A stretch of 5,757 nt of DNA from positions 1 through 5,757 of the forward strand of contig CAMJAO010000149.1 in NCBI GenBank assembly GCA_946403615.1, read 5' to 3'. This DNA comes from an uncultured Prevotellaceae bacterium. Its GTDB lineage: Bacteria > Bacteroidota > Bacteroidia > Bacteroidales > Bacteroidaceae. Position 1 is the stretch's first letter, and every line of letters begins with the position of its first letter. The notes beneath the pieces were generated by a model. The model was given only the letters and a program-made list of their open reading frames with translations, was not told the origin of the DNA and did not search any database. Shown in pieces: positions 1 through 4,875 of the stretch. The translations under genes were made by a program, and so were the position numbers.

Positions 1-1
1 C

Positions 2-289
2 GATATCGCGAAGTGTAAGAAACTGCTTATCGACGCCATCATGAAACTGGACTGTGTGAACAAGAAACGGGGTGTGCGTGTTGTGTTGCGCGAGTTTGGC
101 GACAGCAGCGTGGTGCTGAAACTGCTGGTCTGGGTGCCTGTGAGCACACAATACACCAATGACGGCGAGATACTCGAGACCGTCTATAACACACTCAACG
201 CGAACGGCATCAGCATCCCCTTCCCACAGCGCGACTTGCACATCATCCATGATGTGGACGAAAAGAGCATCATAGAATTAAAGAAGTAA
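2..289 (+). CDS. MscS-family mechanosensitive ion channel, C-terminal part (5' end outside window)
   Basis: The open frame is already running at the window edge, so only the last 95 residues are seen; the Met at base 41 is internal. Two stretches match the cytoplasmic C-terminal domain of small-conductance mechanosensitive channels: the beta-rich segment with EFGDSSV, and the late segment ending in GISIPFPQRDLHI, the IPFPQ signature of the family. These channels are inner-membrane heptamers that open under membrane tension and release solutes during hypo-osmotic shock. The pore helix and other membrane segments must lie upstream of the window. The gene ends in TAA and a lectin gene starts 27 bases later with no hairpin between, so the two may share a transcript. 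The family call is firm; which MscS subtype cannot be judged from this fragment. Confidence 0.87.
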   Translation, partial: DIAKCKKLLIDAIMKLDCVNKKRGVRVVLREFGDSSVVLKLLVWVPVSTQYTNDGEILETVYNTLNANGISIPFPQRDLHIIHDVDEKSIIELKK

Positions 290-316
290 AATATAAAAAA
301 CTTACAAATCTTAGTT

Positions 317-826
317 ATGAAAAAGAGCGCTTTATTAGTATGCCTGATTGGCCTGATGGCTATACTGGGCACGAACAAAGTATCGGCACAATTGGCCAAA
401 GGTTATTATTATGTGCATGTGGCTTTAGACACTCACTATTGTCTCGACTTGCAGAAAGCAATCGTTCAGGACGGCAGAAACATCCAACTTTATCGGTCGA
501 ACGGCACAAAAGCCCAAAAGTGGTATTTTCAGCCCAACAGCGACGGTACTTATTTCATCCGCTCGGCGATGAATACCGACTATGTCATCGATGTTCAGAA
601 AGGCATCGTAGAGGACGGCAGAAACATCCAACTTTACCACTACAACGGCACAAAGGCCCAGCGCTGGTATCTTGAACCGGCCGGTAACGGTTATTTCTAC
701 ATTCAATCGGCTCTTAACCCCGACTATGTGATTGATTTAAGAAAGGGTTCGGTCACCAACGGCAACAACATTCAACTCTACCATAATAACGGTTCAAAAG
801 CCCAAAAATGGAAAATCAACAAGTAA
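317..826 (+). CDS. Secreted ricin-type beta-trefoil lectin (three-repeat RICIN domain protein)
   Basis: A 169-residue protein with a signal peptide: basic MKK, a hydrophobic run to about residue 19, then probable cleavage after VSA at residue 24. There is no lipobox, so the product is probably soluble in the periplasm or secreted. The mature part of about 145 residues is almost entirely three tandem repeats of 48 residues. Each carries an Asp in the LD/ID motif (D44, D92, D140), an IQLY strand, an NG[TS]KAQ turn and a QxW motif (W69, W117, W165). This is the R-type lectin/CBM13 trefoil plan, in which each repeat can form a shallow sugar-binding pocket. All three copies keep the key residues, so three sites are plausible. 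The only cysteine in the mature protein is C42, so disulfides like those of ricin B are absent. No catalytic domain is attached, so it is a stand-alone binder; the ligand is unknown. There is no Shine-Dalgarno before the ATG, which is usual for Bacteroidota. Base composition looks somewhat more AT-rich than kdsA and kdsD. Confidence 0.88.
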   Translation: MKKSALLVCLIGLMAILGTNKVSAQLAKGYYYVHVALDTHYCLDLQKAIVQDGRNIQLYRSNGTKAQKWYFQPNSDGTYFIRSAMNTDYVIDVQKGIVEDGRNIQLYHYNGTKAQRWYLEPAGNGYFYIQSALNPDYVIDLRKGSVTNGNNIQLYHNNGSKAQKWKINK

Positions 827-836
827 TCAAATCATT

Positions 837-880
837 TAACCCCAATCGGCCATTAAACACACTAATGAGCGATTGGGTTA
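837..880. other. Stem-loop downstream of the lectin gene
   Basis: CCCAATCG at 841-848 pairs perfectly with CGATTGGG at 870-877. The stem extends outward by three pairs around a bulged C840, and inward, after a small internal loop, by CATTA/TAATG (851-855 with 863-867), leaving a 7-base loop. No T-run follows directly on either strand, so it is not a classical intrinsic terminator. It may protect the 3' end of the lectin transcript or work together with the terminator just downstream. The structure is seen; the role is inferred. Confidence 0.5.
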
Positions 881-891
881 TAGCGATATAA

Positions 892-925
892 AAAAGCCTG
901 CGGTGAGTATTCATCGCAGGCTTTT
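892..925. terminator. Bidirectional intrinsic terminator between converging lectin and barrel-protein genes
   Basis: AAAAGCCTGCG (892-902) pairs perfectly with CGCAGGCTTTT (915-925). Four further pairs, including one G-T, close on a GTAT loop at 907-910, making a 15-pair stem. Read on the plus strand the stem ends in CTTTTGTT. Read on the minus strand it ends in six T's (complement of 887-896), which is the stronger signal. It lies 66 bases after the lectin stop and 56 bases after the minus-strand barrel gene stop, the position expected of a shared terminator for convergent transcripts. Confidence 0.85.
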
Positions 926-980
926 GTTATCCAACGCCAACTAACAGCGCCGGCATTTTTGTTTCTTTTTTTTCAACTTT

Positions 981-1502
981 TTAGAAGTTGTAGTACAGAC
1001 CGAAAGTGACGTTACGCCAGTCGAGGTCGAGACCCCATTCGTCGGCTTTAGTGTCAGTGTTGTTGTCCTTAGCGTGGCTATATCCCAGGAAACCAACGTG
1101 AGAAACAAAACTGAGGTGCTTTGAAATGTTAACAGCCACACCGGGTTTCAGACCAAATGAGAATGCGTCAGTATCAGCACCATTGCCATAGATGTGTGCA
1201 TACTCCACGCCACCATCGACAAACACATTCACCAAATTGCCGCGACCGAAAGTCCAACGGACATAAGGATTGACAGAAACGGTCTTGGGACCCTTGTCAG
1301 AACCTTCCCAACCGAAAGCAGCACCGACAGCCCATTCATTATTGAAAGCATAACCCACTTCGGGAACAAATTTGTAAGAGGTCACATCGTCGCCACCGTC
1401 AACACTGGTGCTTGCGATGCCGAAACCACCACCTACATAAACCTGTGCGTTAGCACTGATAGCCATAACGGCTACAACCATTGTCAAAAATAACTTTTTC
1501 AT
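981..1502 (-). CDS. Small outer-membrane beta-barrel protein (OMP_b-brl type, porin-like)
   Basis: A 173-residue protein when started at the ATG at 1502; the frame stays open to 1574, but that extension puts 24 polar residues ahead of a clear signal peptide. From the chosen start the protein begins MKKLF, has a hydrophobic core and ends the signal at ANA before Q20. The mature part of about 154 residues alternates polar and hydrophobic or aromatic residues, with short turns (for example around FNNEW, FGRGN and NISKH). It ends YYNF, with the terminal Phe typical of substrates of the BAM assembly machine. The length suits an eight-stranded barrel of the OmpA/OmpX-like class, common in Bacteroidales with segments such as PEVGYAF, VFVDGG and LKPGVAVNISKHLSF. 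Its function (structural, adhesion or small pore) cannot be read from sequence. It is transcribed divergently from kdsA and ends at the bidirectional terminator. Confidence 0.88.
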   Translation of the reverse strand: MKKLFLTMVVAVMAISANAQVYVGGGFGIASTSVDGGDDVTSYKFVPEVGYAFNNEWAVGAAFGWEGSDKGPKTVSVNPYVRWTFGRGNLVNVFVDGGVEYAHIYGNGADTDAFSFGLKPGVAVNISKHLSFVSHVGFLGYSHAKDNNTDTKADEWGLDLDWRNVTFGLYYNF

Positions 1503-1509
1503 CTTTTTA

Positions 1510-1515
1510 CCTTTC
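1510..1515 (-). promoter_or_regulatory. Ribosome binding site of the barrel-protein gene
   Basis: On the minus strand GAAAGG sits 7 bases before the ATG at 1502, within an A-rich leader. It is the only Shine-Dalgarno-like site I see ahead of a gene in this window. It supports the start at 1502 over the upstream in-frame ATG at 1574. Confidence 0.6.
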
Positions 1516-1571
1516 TTTTTAATAATGATAAATGTTACCTGATTTAATACTTGTTGGTTTGAAAACCGCTG

Positions 1572-1604
1572 CAAAATTAATGGTTTTCATAAAATGGGTA
1601 CAAA
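1572..1604 (-). promoter_or_regulatory. Putative Bacteroidota promoter for the barrel-protein gene
   Basis: Read on the minus strand, TTTG (1604-1601) is followed after 21 bases by TAATTTTG (1579-1572), which fits the -7 consensus TAnnTTTG. The spacing is one or two bases longer than the usual 19-20, so the match is good but not perfect. Transcription would begin near 1566, giving a leader of about 60 bases before the ATG at 1502. Confidence 0.55.
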
Positions 1605-1608
1605 TATT

Positions 1609-1639
1609 TTTGCCGTTTCTTGCATTTAACGTACCTTTG
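1609..1639 (+). promoter_or_regulatory. Bacteroidota housekeeping promoter of the kdsA operon
   Basis: TTTG at 1609-1612, a spacer of exactly 19 bases, then TACCTTTG at 1632-1639. This is a full match to the Bacteroides sigma-ABfr consensus TTTG-N19/20-TAnnTTTG. Transcription should start near 1645, only about 18-20 bases before the kdsA ATG. That leader is very short and has no Shine-Dalgarno sequence. The position also excludes the upstream in-frame ATG at 1532 as the kdsA start. Confidence 0.75.
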
Positions 1640-1663
1640 CATGATATAAATCAAATAATCGAC

Positions 1664-2419
1664 ATGAATCCAGTATTTATCGCCGGACCTTGCGTCATCG
1701 AATCAAAAGAGTTGTTAGAGACCGTTGCCGAGGAACTAGTCAGGCTCAACCGCAAGTACGCCATCGACATCATTTTCAAATCATCGTTTGACAAGGCAAA
1801 CCGCACCTCTGTCAGTTCTTTTCGCGGTCCCGGACTTGAAAACGGATTGCAGATGTTGGCCGACATCAAGTCGAAATACGGACTGCGCATTCTGACCGAC
1901 ATTCATGAAAGCAGTCAGGCACAGGCGGCAGGTGAAGTGGCCGATGTATTGCAAATACCAGCGTTTCTCTGCCGACAGACCGACCTGCTCGTGGCTGCCG
2001 CCAAGACCGGTAAGACGGTAAACATCAAAAAAGCTCAATTTCTCAGCGGCACAGACATGCGTTATCCTTTTGAAAAAGCGCGCGACGCCGGTGCCACAGA
2101 CATCTGGCTCACCGAACGGGGCAATATGTTCGGATACAACAATTTGGTAGTCGATTTCCGCAACATCGCCGACATGCTCGCCATCACGCCCACGGTCATC
2201 ATGGATTGCACCCACAGTGTACAACGACCCGGCGCTGGAGACGGCAAGACCAGCGGCGACCGCCGTTTCGCCCCTTCCATGGCTTTGGCAGCCAAGGCTT
2301 TCGGTGCGACGGGCTACTTCTTCGAGGTTCACCCCGACCCCGAACGCGCCTTGAGCGACGGTCCCAATATGTTGTATCTCAACCAATTAGAAGAAACCAT
2401 TTCAAAACTGCTATCATAA
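1664..2419 (+). CDS. kdsA: 3-deoxy-8-phosphooctulonate (KDO-8-phosphate) synthase, metal-dependent type
   Basis: KdsA condenses phosphoenolpyruvate with D-arabinose 5-phosphate to KDO-8-phosphate in the cytosol, the first committed step to the KDO of lipid A-core. The 251-residue protein opens with IAGPCVIES. It keeps the substrate-binding block FKSSFDKANR (38-47), the RGPG at 54-57, the TDIHE motif (78-82), PAFLCRQTDLL (99-109), TERGNMFGYNNLVVD (150-164) and a late HPDPERALSDG (223-233). Cys10, His184, Glu221 and Asp232 correspond, offset by one, to the metal ligands of the Aquifex enzyme (C11, H185, E222, D233). The metal-independent E. coli enzyme has Asn in place of the Cys. The C-terminus is somewhat shorter than in E. 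coli (284 residues). The start at 1664 is chosen because it follows the promoter and gives the canonical N-terminus; the frame is open further upstream without homology. The gene is first in an operon with kdsD, 3 bases downstream. Confidence 0.96.
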   Translation: MNPVFIAGPCVIESKELLETVAEELVRLNRKYAIDIIFKSSFDKANRTSVSSFRGPGLENGLQMLADIKSKYGLRILTDIHESSQAQAAGEVADVLQIPAFLCRQTDLLVAAAKTGKTVNIKKAQFLSGTDMRYPFEKARDAGATDIWLTERGNMFGYNNLVVDFRNIADMLAITPTVIMDCTHSVQRPGAGDGKTSGDRRFAPSMALAAKAFGATGYFFEVHPDPERALSDGPNMLYLNQLEETISKLLS

Positions 2420-2422
2420 GAC

Positions 2423-3367
2423 ATGACAAAAGAATATGCCATCCAATGTCTTCGTGATGAGGCGCAGGCCATCCTCGACTTGATACCGCAGATTGACGAC
2501 AATTTCGAGCGCGCCGTGCAGATGATTTACCAGTGCAAAGGCAAGGTAATCGTCACAGGCGTGGGTAAAAGCGGCCACATAGGAGCGAAAATAGCCGCCA
2601 CGCTATCCAGCACAGGAACTCCGGCGTTTTACATCAACCCGCTCGACGTCTATCACGGCGACTTAGGCGTGATGACGCACGATGATGTGGTGCTGGCGCT
2701 GAGCAATTCAGGTCAGACCGACGAACTGTTGCGCTTCATCCCAATGGTACTCCACATGGAGGTGCCCATCATCTCCATGACCGGCAATCCCGACTCGTTG
2801 TTGGCCAAATACAGCGACGCCTGCATTCTTGTGCATGTCGACCGCGAGGCCTGTCCGCTCAATCTCGCTCCTACGAGCAGTACCACAGCGGCTCTGGCCA
2901 TGGGCGACGCACTGGCTGTGGCGCTGATGCAATTGCGCGGGTTCAAACCACGCGACTTTGCACAATTCCATCCCGGCGGTTCATTGGGCAAACGATTGCT
3001 GACCACTGCCCGCGATGTGATGCGCAGCGATGACCTGCCAATCCTACCTGCAGACATGCATCTGGGCGAAGCCATCATCCTTGTGTCGAAAGGCAAATTG
3101 GGGTTGGGCGTGACGCTGACCGAAGGCCGCGTGTCGGGGCTCATCACCGACGGCGACATTCGCCGCGCAATGGAGCGCTGGCAGGCGGAATTCTTTGACC
3201 ACACCGTGAGTGACATCATGACCGTGACTCCGAAATGTGTGTTGCCGGAAACGAAAGTCACTGAGATACAACGCATCATGCAGCGCAATAAGATACACTC
3301 CGTACTTGTGATTGACGACGACCGCCATCTGCTCGGCGTAGTCGACCACTATTCATGTATGGTGTAA
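2423..3367 (+). CDS. kdsD: D-arabinose-5-phosphate isomerase (KpsF/GutQ family)
   Basis: The enzyme interconverts D-ribulose 5-phosphate and D-arabinose 5-phosphate in the cytosol and so supplies the sugar substrate of KdsA, encoded 3 bases upstream. The 314-residue protein has the family layout: an N-terminal SIS (sugar isomerase) domain, about 35-170, then two CBS domains, about 200-314. Motifs seen are GKSGHIG (48-54), HGDLG (78-82), SNSGQTDE (94-101), EACPLNLAPTSSTTA (142-156) and FHPGGSLGKR (182-191). Lys49, Glu101, Glu142 and His183 align, all offset by ten, with the functional residues K59, E111, E152 and H193 of E. coli KdsD. The usual SNSGE is SNSGQ here, but the functional Glu lies three residues later and is kept. 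The end, GVVDHYSCMV, completes the second CBS domain, so the gene is full length. Capsule-specific (KpsF) and LPS (KdsD) paralogues are hard to separate, but the pairing with kdsA favours the LPS role. Confidence 0.95.
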   Translation: MTKEYAIQCLRDEAQAILDLIPQIDDNFERAVQMIYQCKGKVIVTGVGKSGHIGAKIAATLSSTGTPAFYINPLDVYHGDLGVMTHDDVVLALSNSGQTDELLRFIPMVLHMEVPIISMTGNPDSLLAKYSDACILVHVDREACPLNLAPTSSTTAALAMGDALAVALMQLRGFKPRDFAQFHPGGSLGKRLLTTARDVMRSDDLPILPADMHLGEAIILVSKGKLGLGVTLTEGRVSGLITDGDIRRAMERWQAEFFDHTVSDIMTVTPKCVLPETKVTEIQRIMQRNKIHSVLVIDDDRHLLGVVDHYSCMV

Positions 3368-3387
3368 GACTTGAGAATGTAAGTTTT

Positions 3388-4647
3388 ATGCGTTTTAGAC
3401 ATATTATTCTTCTTTGGCTCTGCGTCATCACGGCGACGGCTCAGACATCGGATTCACTGATTGTCAATCAGTTGCGCGAGGAGGGTGTTAAGTTCACGCA
3501 CAACAACTCAGTGACGCTGTTGGAGTCGGGGCAGGAGAAGTTTGACGATATGTTTACCGCCATACGGCAAGCACAGAAAAGCATCCATCTGGAATACTTC
3601 AATTTCCGCAACGACTCCATCGCATCGCTGCTCTTCGACCTGTTGGCAGAACGTGCTGCGGCTGGTGTTGAGGTGCGCGCGCTGTATGATGCCTTCGGCA
3701 ACTCCTCGAACAACCGCCCACTGAAAAACCGCCACATCAAGAGCATCCGCAAACGCGGCATCGAGATATATGAGTTCGACCCCATCATTTTTCCGTGGAT
3801 CAATCATGTGTTTTCGCGCGACCACCGCAAAATCGTGATTATAGACGGTAAGATAGCCTACACAGGCGGCATGAATGTGGCAGACTATTACATCAACGGC
3901 ACCGAGGTGGTGGGCGAATGGCGCGACATGCACTGCCGAATAGAGGGCGACGAGGTGAATACCCTGCAAGCCATCTTCCTCAAGGCATGGAAGAAGGTGA
4001 CAGGACAGGATGTCCACGGACCGCAATACTACCGCGGATTGGGCAACACCGACTATATCACCGGTCTGAAACCCGACACCACCGCCAATGCGGGTTCGAA
4101 AATGGTGGGCATCATCAACCGTGAGCCTCACACTTCGAATAAAATCATCCGGCAGTTTTACGTCAATGCCATCAATGACGCGAAAGACAGCATCAAACTG
4201 ATTAACCCCTATTTCACCCTGAACGGCAAACTGAAACGCGCTCTGCGCAATGCGGTGAAACGTGGCGTGAAGGTAGAAATCATGTTGTCTGCCAAGAGCG
4301 ACATTCCCCTGACACCCGACTGCGGTTTTTACAATGCCCACCGGTTGATGAAGCATGGTGCCACGGTATGGATTTACAAACCGGGATTCCACCACACGAA
4401 AGTCATCATGGTCGACGGACGTTTCTGCACGATTGGCAGTGCCAATCTCAACGCACGCAGTCTGAGTTGGGATTATGAGGAAAATGCCGTCATCATCGAC
4501 CCCCATGTGACGCAGCAGCTCTGCGACATGTTCAACCGCGACAAACAGCAGTCATTCCTTCTGACACCCGAATCATGGGATAAATTCCGCACCCCATGGC
4601 AGAAGTTCCGCGGATGGTTCGCACATCTGCTGGCACCGTTCTTGTAA
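3388..4647 (+). CDS. Cardiolipin synthase-like phospholipase D family protein with N-terminal signal sequence
   Basis: A 419-residue member of the PLD superfamily with two complete HKD motifs: H146-x-K148-x4-D153, followed by GKIAYTGGMN, and H336-x-K338-x4-D343, followed by GRFCTIGSANLN. The two-motif layout, spacing and surroundings (IHLEYFNF near 66, VRALYDAFG near 96, INPYFTLNG near 272) are those of bacterial cardiolipin synthases. Those enzymes join two phosphatidylglycerols, or PG and another phospholipid, by phosphatidyl transfer. Unlike ClsA, which begins with two transmembrane helices, this protein starts MRFRH plus one short hydrophobic stretch and a likely cleavage site after ATA (residue 18). 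It would therefore face the periplasm or be held by a single anchor. The start at 3388 is preferred: the in-frame ATG at 3355 lies inside kdsD and would place 11 polar residues before the signal. The gap to kdsD is 20 bases with no terminator, so this is probably the third gene of the kdsA operon. Hydrolytic phospholipase D activity is the main alternative. Confidence 0.88.
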   Translation: MRFRHIILLWLCVITATAQTSDSLIVNQLREEGVKFTHNNSVTLLESGQEKFDDMFTAIRQAQKSIHLEYFNFRNDSIASLLFDLLAERAAAGVEVRALYDAFGNSSNNRPLKNRHIKSIRKRGIEIYEFDPIIFPWINHVFSRDHRKIVIIDGKIAYTGGMNVADYYINGTEVVGEWRDMHCRIEGDEVNTLQAIFLKAWKKVTGQDVHGPQYYRGLGNTDYITGLKPDTTANAGSKMVGIINREPHTSNKIIRQFYVNAINDAKDSIKLINPYFTLNGKLKRALRNAVKRGVKVEIMLSAKSDIPLTPDCGFYNAHRLMKHGATVWIYKPGFHHTKVIMVDGRFCTIGSANLNARSLSWDYEENAVIIDPHVTQQLCDMFNRDKQQSFLLTPESWDKFRTPWQKFRGWFAHLLAPFL

Positions 4648-4676
4648 AACAACGGATGTCACCGATAAAACGGATT
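4647..4676 (+). repeat. Intergenic 30-base repeat, copy A (direct)
   Basis: Copy A begins at the last base of the PLD stop codon. Its core is AACGGATGTCAC, followed by a variable five bases and AAACGGAT. Compared by eye with copy C (reverse complement of 4834-4863), 27 of 30 bases agree, including the first 16. It contains three 9-base submodules: ACGGATGTC, ACCGATAAA, ACGGATTCA. Confidence 0.75.
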
Positions 4677-4763
4677 CACATTAAGGACTACGAGATTTGT
4701 CGCAGGCCCACTGACTAAAGGAAGTAATTTCCCGAACTATACGAATTAGAATGAGGGGTGAAA

Positions 4764-4777
4764 ACACTAAACACTAA
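4764..4777. repeat. Short tandem repeat, 2 x ACACTAA
   Basis: Two perfect adjacent copies of ACACTAA in the spacer between repeat copies A and B. This may be chance or slippage; no function is apparent. The rest of the spacer, 4677-4784, shows no gene and no clear promoter. Confidence 0.5.
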
Positions 4778-4784
4778 GGCATAA

Positions 4785-4814
4785 AAGCAGCGGATGTCAC
4801 GAATGAGACGGATA
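4785..4814 (+). repeat. Intergenic 30-base repeat, copy B (direct)
   Basis: Copy B lies exactly 138 bases after copy A. It shares the perfect 10-base core CGGATGTCAC and the closing CGGAT, and agrees with A at 23 of 30 positions by eye. It is the left arm of a hairpin with copy C. Confidence 0.7.
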
Positions 4815-4857
4815 TTATATTATTTCATATGACAATCCGTTTCAACCGTGACATCCG
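4791..4857. terminator. Hairpin formed by repeat copies B and C, possible terminator for the amylase transcript
   Basis: CGGATGTCAC (4791-4800) pairs with GTGACATCCG (4848-4857), and ACGGAT (4808-4813) pairs with ATCCGT (4835-4840), around an AT-rich loop of 21 bases. On the minus strand the structure starts 18 bases after the amylase stop and is followed by CTGCTTTTAT, a modest T-run. The large loop and imperfect middle make it weaker than the terminator at 892-925. Confidence 0.4.
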
Positions 4858-4863
4858 TTGTTT
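4834..4863 (-). repeat. Intergenic 30-base repeat, copy C (inverted)
   Basis: Copy C is the inverted partner of copies A and B. Its last 16 bases are the exact reverse complement of the first 16 of copy A, and its first nine are the exact reverse complement of the last nine of A. With A it bounds a 217-base segment having imperfect 30-base inverted ends. With B it can form a local hairpin. Confidence 0.75.
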
Positions 4864-4875
4864 GAAGGGTTCCGA

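Noticed and set aside
1503..1574. N-terminal extension of the barrel-protein gene to 1574
   Set aside because: It would bury the signal peptide behind 24 polar residues. The ATG at 1502 has its own GAAAGG site at 7 bases.
1532..1663. N-terminal extension of kdsA to the ATG at 1532 (44 extra residues)
   Set aside because: It overlaps both divergent promoters, lies upstream of the likely transcription start near 1645, and adds sequence ahead of the canonical IAGPC start of KdsA.
1781..2386. Minus-strand open frame of 201 codons opposite kdsA
   Set aside because: It overlaps a strongly conserved kdsA on the other strand and shows no domain or promoter of its own.
2725..2771. Possible loss of a catalytic Glu in KdsD, since SNSGE reads SNSGQ
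   Set aside because: Aligning with E. coli KdsD shows the functional Glu (E111) corresponds to Glu101 three residues later, which is present. The Gln is at a different position.
3355..3387. Start of the PLD gene at 3355, overlapping kdsD by 13 bases
   Set aside because: The extra 11 residues precede a clean signal sequence that begins at the ATG at 3388.
3508..4506. Long minus-strand open frame (332 codons) opposite the PLD gene
   Set aside because: It is antisense to a gene with both HKD motifs intact, and its translation shows no recognisable domain. It is a codon-bias shadow.
4720..4732. Small inverted repeat GGAA-GTAAT-TTCC in the gap after the PLD gene
   Set aside because: A four-pair stem is too short to distinguish from chance in an AT-rich spacer.
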